From the NCBI GenBank assembly GCA_024684815.1, contig JAIKWL010000084.1:1-64000 (forward strand): a stretch of 64,000 nt of DNA, given 5' to 3'. The stretch's first letter is position 1, and each line of letters opens with the position of its first letter. Position numbers and translations under genes: made by a program. Below, piece by piece: positions 1-7,611 of this stretch. Under the pieces are notes generated by a model. It saw only the letters and a list, made by a program, of their open reading frames with translations, had not been told where the DNA came from and made no database searches. The stretch comes from Saccharofermentans sp. Its GTDB lineage: Bacteria; Bacillota; Clostridia; Saccharofermentanales; Saccharofermentanaceae.

Positions 1-67
1 GATATAAGGATTCAAAGAGGCCGCACACTTGAGTGTGCGTGTCAACCCCTAACTGCAAAAATCACTC

Positions 68-109
68 AAAAAAAAGACCCCCATACCTTTGAGGTATGAG
101 GATCTTTGA
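68..109 (-). terminator. Rho-independent terminator of the sigma/anti-sigma operon
   Basis: Read on the minus strand, an imperfect hairpin (arms about 93-106 and 74-87, small loop between) is followed by a run of eight T. It lies about 100 bases beyond the stop of the anti-sigma-like gene, so it is the natural end of that operon. Seen directly; termination is inferred. Confidence 0.75.
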
Positions 110-207
110 AAAGGATGTCTTAACTTAATGACATTGCTCAATTATGAGGCAGCCCTTTATAATATTTTGAGTTTTCGAATCTTCAGTAATGCAACCGTGT
201 TATGGAA

Positions 208-1350
208 TCAGTTGGATGATTCAACAGGAATCGTCAATGGTTCAGACGAATCGAGATCAGAGAATATTATTATACTGGCTACTTCCCTAGGATCGATCGC
301 ACGAACGAAATACCAGTTCTGATATGCCTTACCGGAATCGGTTGTGTTGTGTACATCATCTCCGATTCCCAGAGTTGTTCCATCTTTCAGAACAACTCCT
401 GAAAAGTATGGCATTGAAGAAAGATCAGCGTCAGCACCGATCGTATAGTTCAGCCTGACCGAGATAGGCGAGATCTCTATGTCGTCAAGATGGAAATCGG
501 TTCCGCCAATGTCGGAATCAACATTATATTTTACTGAAGTACTCTCTGTAGGCATCTCGAGAGCAAAGGTCCAATCCCTGCCGGTGCTGTTTACGATCGA
601 ACACTTGTGATCCTCATATAAGTTGATGAGCTTCAAATAAACAGTGCTTCCGAGCATGTTTTTATTAACGCCGCGGCCGCTGACTTTTATCATAAAATAC
701 AGATAGCCTTCGTCATCAAAATAGCGATAGATCTCCATTCCGCGATCATCATATTGAACAGGAGTCCCGTCTTCGTAAACCCAGTCATCGCCGATCCGGT
801 TGATGCCGTTATAAAAAGTACCGCCATCACAATCAAGTTCAACTGTCATTGATTCATCTTCATAAGCCCAGTACTGATCGAAAAGCGGTTCATTATTCCG
901 TTCATCAAAAGTGAAACCATGTACTCTGAATGAAATAAAAGCACATCTTTCATCAGCTACTACAGAGACAGGCTCAACGGTTATTGCATCTACATCCATA
1001 GATGCATTAGTTGATGTTTGTGAAGTAGAAGACGCATTAGTTGAAGTTTGTGAAGTAACAGCAGTGGTTTCGGTCGTATATATGATAGCTGCGCTCTGTT
1101 CCACAAGTTCCTGCAGCTGACTTTCATCAATCTGAAGCTGGTTCATTCCTCTTCCAAAATAGCTTTTAATGGCTGCTACGCTTGTTATCCCTGCTAATCC
1201 GACAACTGCACAGATAATGGCAATAACAGGCAGTCTTGACCGTTTGGCCGGAGTGCTTTCTTCAGTAACCGTTCTGCTTTCGAATGTTAATTCCTCAAGA
1301 TATTCCGGTGATATGTCAGAAATTGCATTATATATATTTTCATTTTTCAT
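208..1350 (-). CDS. Membrane-anchored anti-sigma-like protein
   Basis: 380 aa. A short cytoplasmic N-terminus (about residues 1-38) precedes one membrane helix (about 40-61) and a large predicted extracytoplasmic domain. Just outside the membrane is a Ser/Thr linker carrying a ten-residue unit twice (TSQTSTNASS-type). The start codon overlaps the stop of the upstream sigma factor gene by 4 bases (ATGA), implying translational coupling. This arrangement, sigma gene followed by a single-pass protein, is typical of ECF sigma/anti-sigma pairs in Firmicutes, including those with DUF4179-type partners. The anti-sigma role is inferred from context and topology. No zinc-binding anti-sigma HxxxCxxC motif is visible, so sequestration would have to use a different N-terminal fold. 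Confidence 0.65.
   Translation of the reverse strand: MKNENIYNAISDISPEYLEELTFESRTVTEESTPAKRSRLPVIAIICAVVGLAGITSVAAIKSYFGRGMNQLQIDESQLQELVEQSAAIIYTTETTAVTSQTSTNASSTSQTSTNASMDVDAITVEPVSVVADERCAFISFRVHGFTFDERNNEPLFDQYWAYEDESMTVELDCDGGTFYNGINRIGDDWVYEDGTPVQYDDRGMEIYRYFDDEGYLYFMIKVSGRGVNKNMLGSTVYLKLINLYEDHKCSIVNSTGRDWTFALEMPTESTSVKYNVDSDIGGTDFHLDDIEISPISVRLNYTIGADADLSSMPYFSGVVLKDGTTLGIGDDVHNTTDSGKAYQNWYFVRAIDPREVASIIIFSDLDSSEPLTIPVESSN
1001..1057 (-). repeat. 30-bp tandem repeat in the anti-sigma linker
   Basis: Two near-identical copies begin at 1001 and 1031 and differ at only two positions over 27 bases. They encode the doubled Thr/Ser-rich linker unit of the anti-sigma-like protein. The in-frame 30-base unit could expand or contract without a frameshift. 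Confidence 0.8.
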
Positions 1351-1904
1351 AGTATGTAACCTCTCTTATCCAGATAATCCTTTAATCTGTTCCGAAGTCT
1401 TAAGAGTTTTTGTGATGCCGCATTTTGATTAAGATCGTACCGTTCCGAGATATCTTTTACGGATTCACACAGATAGTAACGTCTTAAGAAGAGCACTCTG
1501 TCAGCTGAAGACAGGGTGCCGAGCCAGGTGTTGATCATTCCGGTCAGCATATTTGAATTCGCTTCTTCCGCGATATCAGTGTTTGAGGGAATGCACTCAT
1601 CCAGCTCATCCATTATAAGTTCAAGACCGCAAAACCTCTTTTGCGCGTGATAAGTCCTGTATTTGATCAAAGCCTGATTGCGCACGATCTTCCCGAGATA
1701 GGCTTTAAGTGATACCGGTTTAGTCGGCGGGACAGTATTCCAGACAATATTCCATGTATCATTTACACACTCTTCGGCATCCTCGCGGCTGCTTAGTATG
1801 TTATTTGCAATTTGAAAACAATAAGATCCGTATTTTCGCGAGATCTCAACAATTGCATCTTCACTTCGCTTAAGAAGGCATGAGATTATTTCATTGTCTT
1901 CCAT
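1347..1904 (-). CDS. RNA polymerase sigma factor, ECF type (sigma-70 family)
   Basis: 185 aa, the normal length for a group 4 sigma factor. Residues about 8-85 match region 2 (core binding and -10 recognition, with an EDAEECVNDTW stretch). Residues about 125-180 match region 4, a helix-turn-helix with LSSADRVLFLRRYY and DISERYDLNQNAASQKL. Region 3 is absent, as expected for ECF factors. An AAGGAG ribosome site lies 8 bases upstream of the ATG. It is first in a two-gene minus operon with its presumed anti-sigma factor. The signal sensed is unknown. Confidence 0.85.
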   Translation of the reverse strand: MEDNEIISCLLKRSEDAIVEISRKYGSYCFQIANNILSSREDAEECVNDTWNIVWNTVPPTKPVSLKAYLGKIVRNQALIKYRTYHAQKRFCGLELIMDELDECIPSNTDIAEEANSNMLTGMINTWLGTLSSADRVLFLRRYYLCESVKDISERYDLNQNAASQKLLRLRNRLKDYLDKRGYIL

Positions 1905-1968
1905 AAAGAACTCCTTTCGTAAAGTAAGGCCTTCACTTATAAAGATGCATTTTAAAAACGAATATTAC

Positions 1969-1993
1969 TACGATATCAAAAAATATTTTTTCC
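1969..1993 (-). promoter_or_regulatory. Candidate ECF-type autoregulated promoter
   Basis: On the minus strand GGAAAA is followed after 15 bases by CGTA, resembling the ECF pattern (GGAAC-like -35, CGT-like -10), about 65 bases upstream of the sigma start. ECF genes often control themselves. The region is AT-rich, so chance matches are possible. Confidence 0.3.
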
Positions 1994-2023
1994 GAGAACA
2001 AATATATAAATAAATTGACAGAT

Positions 2024-2053
2024 TTGACCTTTATATCACTGCCGACATATAAT
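2024..2053 (+). promoter_or_regulatory. Sigma-A-type promoter of the zinc-ribbon gene
   Basis: TTGACC (2024-2029), an 18-base spacer and a perfect TATAAT (2048-2053) lie about 34 bases upstream of the ATG at 2088. Predicted transcription start near 2060. Confidence 0.75.
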
Positions 2054-2087
2054 TAACCATCCTTATGGAATAAGAGGAGGAAAACAA

Positions 2088-2543
2088 ATGAGCAAATTCT
2101 GTCCCAATTGTGGTACACAGGTTGCTGATAACGCGAATTTCTGTATAAAATGCGGATTCGATTTCCGCGCTGTCCAGGGAGCCGTTGCTGCAGGCGCTGC
2201 TCCGGCAGCATCGCAGCAGGTCCAGCCTCAGCAACCGGTCCAGCAATCAACAAGACCGTGGATCCAGAATTCCGGTGTGGTCAATCCGAATCCGGTAGTA
2301 GGATACGACACATACAATCCTACATTTCACTGCAGATGCGAGTATTGCTATTTTGAATTTGATTATCATACATACGATCTCGGCCACAGGGCATGGTATC
2401 CTCACGGATTTGTATACTGTCCGCGCTGCCAGAGACCTTTGAGGCATAAGCTTGAGTATGAGGTTCTTACTGCTGTTCAGCCGGTACAGCCGGTTCAGCC
2501 TGCAGCCCCGGATGTTCCCGGAACTCCTGCGGAACAGTTATAA
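2088..2543 (+). CDS. Zinc-ribbon protein of unknown function
   Basis: 151 aa. The N-terminus is a classic zinc ribbon (Cys5, Cys8, Cys19, Cys22). A Gln/Pro/Ala-rich linker follows, then a second Cys-rich domain with Cys82, Cys84, Cys87, Cys111 and Cys114 that could bind another metal, and a VQPVQPVQP tail. No membrane helix or signal peptide is visible, so it is probably cytoplasmic. AGGAGG precedes the ATG. It is monocistronic, between its own promoter and a terminator. The zinc-ribbon head resembles that of the clostripain-like protein at 32.8 kb. Function is not recognised. Confidence 0.75.
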   Translation: MSKFCPNCGTQVADNANFCIKCGFDFRAVQGAVAAGAAPAASQQVQPQQPVQQSTRPWIQNSGVVNPNPVVGYDTYNPTFHCRCEYCYFEFDYHTYDLGHRAWYPHGFVYCPRCQRPLRHKLEYEVLTAVQPVQPVQPAAPDVPGTPAEQL

Positions 2544-2584
2544 ACAGCTGCCGGGTATCTGAGCATCAATAAAAACAGTATTTG

Positions 2585-2617
2585 AAGCCGCTTCTGACAG
2601 ATGCGGCTTTATTCTTT
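2585..2617 (+). terminator. Rho-independent terminator after the zinc-ribbon gene
   Basis: A 7-bp stem (AAGCCGC 2585-2591 with GCGGCTT 2603-2609) with an 11-base loop is followed by a T-rich tract. Confidence 0.8.
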
Positions 2618-2665
2618 AAAGCAGGAATGGAAATAATATTCCTTATATGATAACTTTGTATAACT

Positions 2666-3754
2666 ATGGCAATCGATAAGAGCAAGACAGAGATGATAAA
2701 GGCTAAGTACGAAGAGCTTACCGGAACATTAAGTGATCCGGCGGTTGCTTCACGCCCTGATGAATATACCAGATATTCCAAGGAACTTGCATCCCTTAAT
2801 CCCCAGGTTGAAGCGATAAGAAATTATGAGGCCTGCGAGAAAGAGATCGAAGGGATACTTGCGCTGCTTGCAAGCGGAGACCTGGGAGGCGATGATGAGA
2901 TGAAAAGTCTTGCCAATGCCGAACTTGCCGATTGTAAGTCAAGGCTGTCAGAACTCGAGAAAGAACTGATGATATATCTTACACCGGGTGATCCCAGAGA
3001 CTCCAGATCGGTGATCCTTGAGATCAGAGGCGGAGCCGGCGGGGAAGAATCGGCTCTTTTTGCGGCTGACCTGTTCAGGATGTATAAAGGATATGCCGCA
3101 CTGAAGGGATTCGAAGTCAGTGTAGTTGATGAGAATCCTACTGAGCTTGGCGGATATAAGGAGATCGTTGCTGAAATCGACGGCCCGAGAGTGTATTCCC
3201 GGATGAAGTTTGAAAGCGGAGTTCACAGAGTTCAGCGTGTCCCGGTAACAGAATCCGGGGGGAGGATACACACTTCGACAGCAACTGTTGCGGTACTTCC
3301 CAAGGCGGAACCGACAGATGTCGAGATAAATCCGAATGATCTTAAGATCGACAGATTCAGGTCATCAGGCGCAGGCGGACAGCATATCAATAAGACTTCT
3401 TCCGCTATAAGGATCACACATCTTCCTACTGGAATGGTCGTTACGTGTCAGGATGAAAGATCGCAGATCCAGAACAAGGAAAAGGCGATGGCGGTCCTGC
3501 AGTCCCGCTTATGGGCGATAGCACGTCAGGCTGATGTGGACAGGAACAATGACGAGAGAAAAACCCAGGTGGGTACCGGCGACAGATCCGAGAGGATCCG
3601 CACATATAATTATCATCAGGGAAGGGTTACGGATCACAGAATAGGATTAACGCTTTACAAATTGGATTCTATCCTTGCAGGTGACCTTGACGAGATAGTG
3701 GATGCATTGACTCTTGCGCAGGCAGCAGAAAATGCCGCCGGCGGTGACGAATGA
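2666..3754 (+). CDS. prfA: Peptide chain release factor 1
   Basis: 362 aa, normal RF1 length. RF1 reads UAA and UAG in the ribosomal A site and triggers peptide release. The catalytic GGQ is at residues 237-239, and the stop-codon-reading PxT motif is present as PVT at 193-195, which marks RF1 rather than RF2. The C-terminal block RTYNYHQGRVTDHR is typical. The chosen ATG has no recognisable Shine-Dalgarno sequence. An ATG nine codons in (2693) is an alternative, but family alignment of the N-terminal helix favours 2666. It is followed closely by the Sua5 gene, an order (prfA then ywlC) also found in Bacillus. Confidence 0.95.
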   Translation: MAIDKSKTEMIKAKYEELTGTLSDPAVASRPDEYTRYSKELASLNPQVEAIRNYEACEKEIEGILALLASGDLGGDDEMKSLANAELADCKSRLSELEKELMIYLTPGDPRDSRSVILEIRGGAGGEESALFAADLFRMYKGYAALKGFEVSVVDENPTELGGYKEIVAEIDGPRVYSRMKFESGVHRVQRVPVTESGGRIHTSTATVAVLPKAEPTDVEINPNDLKIDRFRSSGAGGQHINKTSSAIRITHLPTGMVVTCQDERSQIQNKEKAMAVLQSRLWAIARQADVDRNNDERKTQVGTGDRSERIRTYNYHQGRVTDHRIGLTLYKLDSILAGDLDEIVDALTLAQAAENAAGGDE

Positions 3755-3773
3755 TCTTATAATCGAGGTATTT

Positions 3774-5582
3774 ATGGAACGCGCTAAAATATATAAGAAA
3801 ACATTATTGATAGATCCTGACGATGACAGGCTCCTTGCAGATGCTGCAGAACATTTAAGAAACGGTGAGGTGATAGGATTTCCTACGGAAACCGTTTACG
3901 GTCTTGGCTGTGATGCGGGAAACGGGGAAGCGGTAAAGAAAGTTTTCGAGGCAAAAGGGCGTCCTGCTGATAACCCTCTTATTTGTCATATCGGAGATAA
4001 AGAACAGATAAAAGATATTGTTTCCGAGATCACACCGCTTGCCCAAACACTTATCGATGCTTTTATGCCGGGGCCCATTACCGTGGTCATGAAGAAGGCG
4101 GATTCTGTTTCAGATCAGACCACAGCAGGTCTTGATACGGTCGGTGTAAGGATGCCCTCGCATCCTGTTGCCAATAAATTCCTGAAGTTGTGCAAGGTCC
4201 CGGTTGCCGCTCCTTCCGCAAATCTTTCAGGAAGACCCTCTCCTACAGGAGCAAGGTCAGTGCTTGAAGATATGGACGGATATATCTATGCGGTGATCGA
4301 CGGCGGAGATTCCGAGTTCGGTCTTGAATCGACTGTTGTTGACTGTACCGGAACCGTGCCTGTCATCTTAAGACCGGGTGCTGTTACGAAAGCAGACATA
4401 GATGCTGTTCTCCGCAAAGGGGAAACCGTTATGTCAGGTTCATTATCTGATAAGCAAACACCAAGATCGCCCGGAATGAAATACCGTCACTATGCGCCTT
4501 ATGCACAGGTGGAGATAATGAAGATGCCTGAAGGAACTAAGATCGAAAGTGACGGCGCCACAGGTTCTGACGGCAGGATCGTAAAGTCTTCTTTTACCGT
4601 GGAAGACCTGAAAAAACTATCTGACGAAGAGGCCAGGGAACTTGTTAACATAGCTTCCCCGTTCATCTTAAGATCGCGCGAGATTCTGGCAGTTAATCCT
4701 TTTGCACGTATAGGACTTTATTGCGGAAGTGAGATCAAAGCGATCTATGACAAGATGGATGATAAGATCCTTTCCGCTCATACCGAGTTTTGTACATACG
4801 GAAAAACGGTTGATGTCTCATGTGCCTCGCACGGACTTTTCGAAGGATTAAGATTCCTGGATGTTCAGGAAGTCGATGTCATTCTTGCCCAGGGCTTTGA
4901 CGGAGAGGGATTATCAGTTGCATATATGAACAGACTCGGTAAGGCTTCAGGCAAAAAAGAAGAGCTGACACCGGGGATGCCTGCTCCTGCAAGACCTGAA
5001 AGAATGCCTCTTGATATCGATTCATTTAAGGATACCAATACTGCTTCGGTGTTGTTTATTGATGATAACAATACTTCTTTGTCGGTCTGCTGCGAGTCAC
5101 TCATGAGGCGCCTGATCGGGAAAAACGAGCCTTACATATCTTCAAGATCATCTGATACGGGATTTGAGCTCTATTGTGAATCGGCAGGACTTACTGCAAT
5201 GTCAGGTGTTGAGCCTGATGAGAAGATGGACAGAGCAGTAAAGGAGATCACCGGTTACGGATTGGGATATATAGAATCCAGAAGAGCAAATCCGGCGATC
5301 TATGACGATAATGACCTGATACTGACCGTCAGGGACGAACAGGCTTTTGAGATAACAAAGGCATTTCCCGAGATAAAAGACAAGGTATTCTCTTTGTCGA
5401 CTTTTGCTGCTGCCAACGGTCTTGTGATGAAGGATTCTTCCGGAAGAGTGATGTCCGTATCGATACCTGATCCTTCCGGTGAGAATTTCGAGACATATCT
5501 TCATACTGCCAAAGCCTTAAATGCATGGCTTGAGATATTGTTCCCGTATATCCTGAAAGAACTCGGTGCATCGAGGATTTAA
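3774..5582 (+). CDS. Sua5-type threonylcarbamoyl-AMP synthase fused to a degenerate LMW phosphatase domain
   Basis: 602 aa. Residues about 12-200 form the YrdC/Sua5 catalytic domain, which makes threonylcarbamoyl-AMP from Thr, bicarbonate and ATP for the t6A37 modification of ANN-decoding tRNAs. Residues about 235-392 form the Sua5 C-terminal domain, ending EGLSVAYMNRL. Residues about 424-602 match low-molecular-weight Tyr/Arg phosphatases: VLFIDDNNTSLS at 426-437 aligns with the P-loop VLFVCTGNTCRS, and the NDLILTVRDE, KDKVFSL and DPSG (Asp566) blocks are kept. The nucleophile Cys is Asp430 and the P-loop Arg is Leu436, so phosphatase activity should be lost. In Bacillus, ywlC and the arginine phosphatase gene ywlE are near neighbours; here they appear fused. 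Start chosen at ATG 3774 behind GAGG; an in-frame ATG at 3714 lies inside prfA. Confidence 0.9.
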   Translation: MERAKIYKKTLLIDPDDDRLLADAAEHLRNGEVIGFPTETVYGLGCDAGNGEAVKKVFEAKGRPADNPLICHIGDKEQIKDIVSEITPLAQTLIDAFMPGPITVVMKKADSVSDQTTAGLDTVGVRMPSHPVANKFLKLCKVPVAAPSANLSGRPSPTGARSVLEDMDGYIYAVIDGGDSEFGLESTVVDCTGTVPVILRPGAVTKADIDAVLRKGETVMSGSLSDKQTPRSPGMKYRHYAPYAQVEIMKMPEGTKIESDGATGSDGRIVKSSFTVEDLKKLSDEEARELVNIASPFILRSREILAVNPFARIGLYCGSEIKAIYDKMDDKILSAHTEFCTYGKTVDVSCASHGLFEGLRFLDVQEVDVILAQGFDGEGLSVAYMNRLGKASGKKEELTPGMPAPARPERMPLDIDSFKDTNTASVLFIDDNNTSLSVCCESLMRRLIGKNEPYISSRSSDTGFELYCESAGLTAMSGVEPDEKMDRAVKEITGYGLGYIESRRANPAIYDDNDLILTVRDEQAFEITKAFPEIKDKVFSLSTFAAANGLVMKDSSGRVMSVSIPDPSGENFETYLHTAKALNAWLEILFPYILKELGASRI

Positions 5583-5604
5583 TCTGCTTTTAGGACATCA
5601 AATT

Positions 5605-5640
5605 TTGAGACTGGTCTCAATTTTGCTCAAATAGTCTCAA
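5605..5640. repeat. GTCTCAA inverted and direct repeats
   Basis: TTGAGAC (5605-5611), GTCTCAA (5614-5620) and a third copy GTCTCAA (5634-5640) fall in the gap between the Sua5 gene and the rpsF promoter. The first two form a 7-bp inverted pair and the last two are 20 bases apart, about two helical turns. This could be a weak terminator or a regulator site. Apart from the rpsF promoter and leader I see nothing else in 5583-5852. Confidence 0.45.
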
Positions 5641-5745
5641 TCTGCTCCGAAAAGGTGGAATTTTGAATTTCCTGTTGTTAGAATCTCCTCAGTAAGATTT
5701 AGGCAGGACATGAACAGCGGGAAAAACACCGGATCAGTTAAATGC

Positions 5746-5775
5746 TTGACTTCGGCGCTCTCGCTATGTTATTCT
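5746..5775 (+). promoter_or_regulatory. Promoter of the rpsF-ssb-rpsR operon
   Basis: TTGACT (5746-5751), an 18-base spacer and TATTCT (5770-5775) predict a transcript start near 5782, exactly where the structured leader begins. Confidence 0.7.
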
Positions 5776-5780
5776 TCTCG

Positions 5781-5852
5781 ATGCCGCTTATATACGGGCG
5801 GTATCCTTGTCCGGCTAGACCGGACCGCAAAGTCCAGAAGGAGGTGAATGAC
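5781..5852 (+). promoter_or_regulatory. Structured leader of rpsF, candidate S6:S18 autoregulatory element
   Basis: A 7-bp hairpin (5781-5787 with 5798-5804, one G-U pair) is followed by CCGG-ctaga-CCGG and GGAC/GTCC mini-stems that run up to the AAGGAGGTG ribosome site. In many bacteria the S6:S18 complex represses this operon by binding a CCG-containing leader RNA. The assignment rests on position and CCG-rich structure, not on a covariance match. Confidence 0.45.
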
Positions 5853-6140
5853 ATGGCAAACCAATATCGTTTGATCACAATCCTTTCCACCGCTAACGGT
5901 GAAGAGGGAATTGCTTCTCTTACTGACACAATTAAAGCTAAGATCGAATCAGGTGCTACGATTGATGCATTCGATGCAATCGGCACTCGTGATCTCGCTT
6001 ACGAGATTGAAGGTCAGAAGAACGGCTACTATGTTCAGACTGTATTTACTGCCGAGAGCGAGTTCCCTAAGGAACTTGAGCGTGTTCTCAAGATTACTGA
6101 CGGCGTAATTCGTTATCTCATTGTTCGTGTCGGTGAGTGA
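5853..6140 (+). CDS. rpsF: 30S ribosomal protein S6
   Basis: 95 aa, the normal S6 length. S6 binds the 30S platform together with S18. The sequence shows the expected YRLITILS beginning, a RDLAYEIEGQKNGYY centre and a RYLIVRV end. Start chosen at ATG 5853, directly behind AGAAGGAGGTG; the open frame extends upstream to 5742 but through the promoter and leader. First gene of rpsF-ssb-rpsR. Confidence 0.95.
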   Translation: MANQYRLITILSTANGEEGIASLTDTIKAKIESGATIDAFDAIGTRDLAYEIEGQKNGYYVQTVFTAESEFPKELERVLKITDGVIRYLIVRVGE

Positions 6141-6167
6141 TCACTTAAGACAGGAAGGTAACAGTAA

Positions 6168-6686
6168 ATGAACAAAGTAGAATTAGTCGGAAGACTTACA
6201 AAGGACCCGGAAATCAAGCTTACATCCAACCAGACCCAGTTCTGCAACTTTACTGTAGCAGTAGACAGACGGTTTAAGGATGCCAACGGTCAGCGTCAGG
6301 CTGATTTCATCAACTGTGTTGCTTGGCGTCAGACAGCAGTCTTTATTCAGAAGTATTTCCATAAAGGAAACCGCATCGGTTTGGTAGGAAGCATTCAGAC
6401 ACGTACTTACGATGATCAGAATGGTCAGAAAAGATACGTTACCGAAGTCGTTATCGATGAGGCTGAATTTGTAGATTCGACAGGTTCGGCAGCAGGGGAC
6501 AGCTACCGCCCGGAGCCCGCAGCTCCCGCGCAGTCCTATAATCCTCCTATGCCGCCCGCACCGCCTGCACCTGTAGCAGACTCGGTTGCCGCCAGTGCGC
6601 CCACTGCTCCTAATATGCAGATAGATGCACCTGTTTCAGGCGGTTTTGATGAAGGTCCGTCCGGTGAGCTTCCCTTTGAGATTTAA
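6168..6686 (+). CDS. ssb: Single-stranded DNA-binding protein
   Basis: 172 aa. Residues 1-105 form the OB fold (MNKVELVGRLTKDPE, FTVAVDRRF, FINCVAWRQTA). A Pro/Ala-rich disordered linker follows, and the tail ends GELPFEI, a version of the acidic DDDLPF tip that recruits replication and repair partners. The tip is extended by two residues (EI) and is less acidic than usual. Sits between S6 and S18 as in most Firmicutes. Confidence 0.95.
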   Translation: MNKVELVGRLTKDPEIKLTSNQTQFCNFTVAVDRRFKDANGQRQADFINCVAWRQTAVFIQKYFHKGNRIGLVGSIQTRTYDDQNGQKRYVTEVVIDEAEFVDSTGSAAGDSYRPEPAAPAQSYNPPMPPAPPAPVADSVAASAPTAPNMQIDAPVSGGFDEGPSGELPFEI

Positions 6687-6707
6687 TTGTGAAGGAGAAC
6701 ACTCAAA

Positions 6708-6980
6708 ATGGCAGAGAACAGAGCACCCAGAGCCGGTGGCAGAGAATTTGCCGGCGGAATGAAGCAGAGAAGAACACGCAGAAAGGTTTGCGCTTTCTGT
6801 GCTAATAAAGTCGAGTCTATCGACTTTATGGATGATGTTACTCTTAAGAAGTATATTACCGAGAACGGTAAGATCCTTCCAAAGAGAATGACAGGCACAT
6901 GTGCTATCCATCAGCGTGAGCTTACTACAGCTATCAAGCGTGCACGTCAGGTTGCTATCTTGCCCTACACGGTTCAGTAA
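6708..6980 (+). CDS. rpsR: 30S ribosomal protein S18, zinc-binding form
   Basis: 90 aa. Typical S18 core ([26 protein letters not shown]). Cys28, Cys31, Cys65 and His68 form a probable zinc site, so this is the C+ type; many bacteria also carry a zinc-free paralogue, but none is in this window. GAAGGAG precedes the ATG. Last gene of the S6/SSB/S18 operon. Confidence 0.95.
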   Translation: MAENRAPRAGGREFAGGMKQRRTRRKVCAFCANKVESIDFMDDVTLKKYITENGKILPKRMTGTCAIHQRELTTAIKRARQVAILPYTVQ

Positions 6981-7033
6981 TCCGTTTTTGGGACAACAGC
7001 AGCTAATGTTTACACAAATCGTGTAGGCTACGC

Positions 7034-7110
7034 TATAATTTAAAAAATGTAATAACAATCGGGCTCTCCCCTGACATATAATATGTTCCTGAGGAGATAA
7101 CCCGATTGTT
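7034..7110 (+). promoter_or_regulatory. rplI promoter -10 and long hairpin leader
   Basis: A perfect TATAAT (7034-7039) has a TTTACA 19 bases upstream. A 10-bp stem (7054-7063 with 7101-7110) then encloses a nested smaller hairpin (ACATA/TATGT and CTCC/GGAG arms) and is followed by TTTT. It may terminate transcription from rpsR, act as an attenuator for rplI, or both. Confidence 0.55.
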
Positions 7111-7148
7111 TTAATAAATTGATACGGTTATTATGCGGAGGACGGTTT

Positions 7149-7595
7149 ATGAAGGTAATACTTCTTTCTGATGTTAAGAATGTCGGCAAAGCCAATGATG
7201 TCGTTAACGTAAGCGACGGTTATGCAAGAAACTTTCTGTTTAAGAAAGGCCTTGCCAAGGAAGTGACTTCCGCTAATCTTAACGAAGTGAAGCTCCAGAC
7301 CGGCGCTAAGGCTGAACATGAGCGCAGAGCTCTTATTGCTGCACAGGAAGCCAAGAAGATCCTTGACGGCAAGGTATTCAGAGTTGTAGCAAGAGGCGGA
7401 GCAGACGGAAGGCTCTATGGTGCGGTCACCGCTCAGGATATATCTGACAGTCTTAAGAAAGAAGGATTCGATATTGACAAGAAAAAAGTCGTCATTTCCA
7501 GTCCCATAAAGAATACAGGTATGTTTAAGACCAGAGTTAAGCTTCATCCGCAGGTATCTGCCGATATTAATGTTGAAGTTGTAACCGGTGCCTGA
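7149..7595 (+). CDS. rplI: 50S ribosomal protein L9
   Basis: 148 aa. N-terminal rRNA-binding domain ([24 protein letters not shown]), a long connecting helix, and a C-terminal domain ([22 protein letters not shown]). L9 binds 23S rRNA near the L1 stalk and supports reading-frame fidelity. Start chosen at ATG 7149 behind GGAGGACGG; an in-frame ATG at 7119 has no ribosome site. Lies 16 bases before dnaB. Confidence 0.95.
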   Translation: MKVILLSDVKNVGKANDVVNVSDGYARNFLFKKGLAKEVTSANLNEVKLQTGAKAEHERRALIAAQEAKKILDGKVFRVVARGGADGRLYGAVTAQDISDSLKKEGFDIDKKKVVISSPIKNTGMFKTRVKLHPQVSADINVEVVTGA

Positions 7596-7611
7596 GAGGC
7601 TTGGATGATGT

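Noticed and set aside
22..39. Perfect 8-bp inverted repeat at the left edge
   Set aside because: It has a two-base loop and no T-run on either side, and its context is cut off by the window edge, so no role is assigned.
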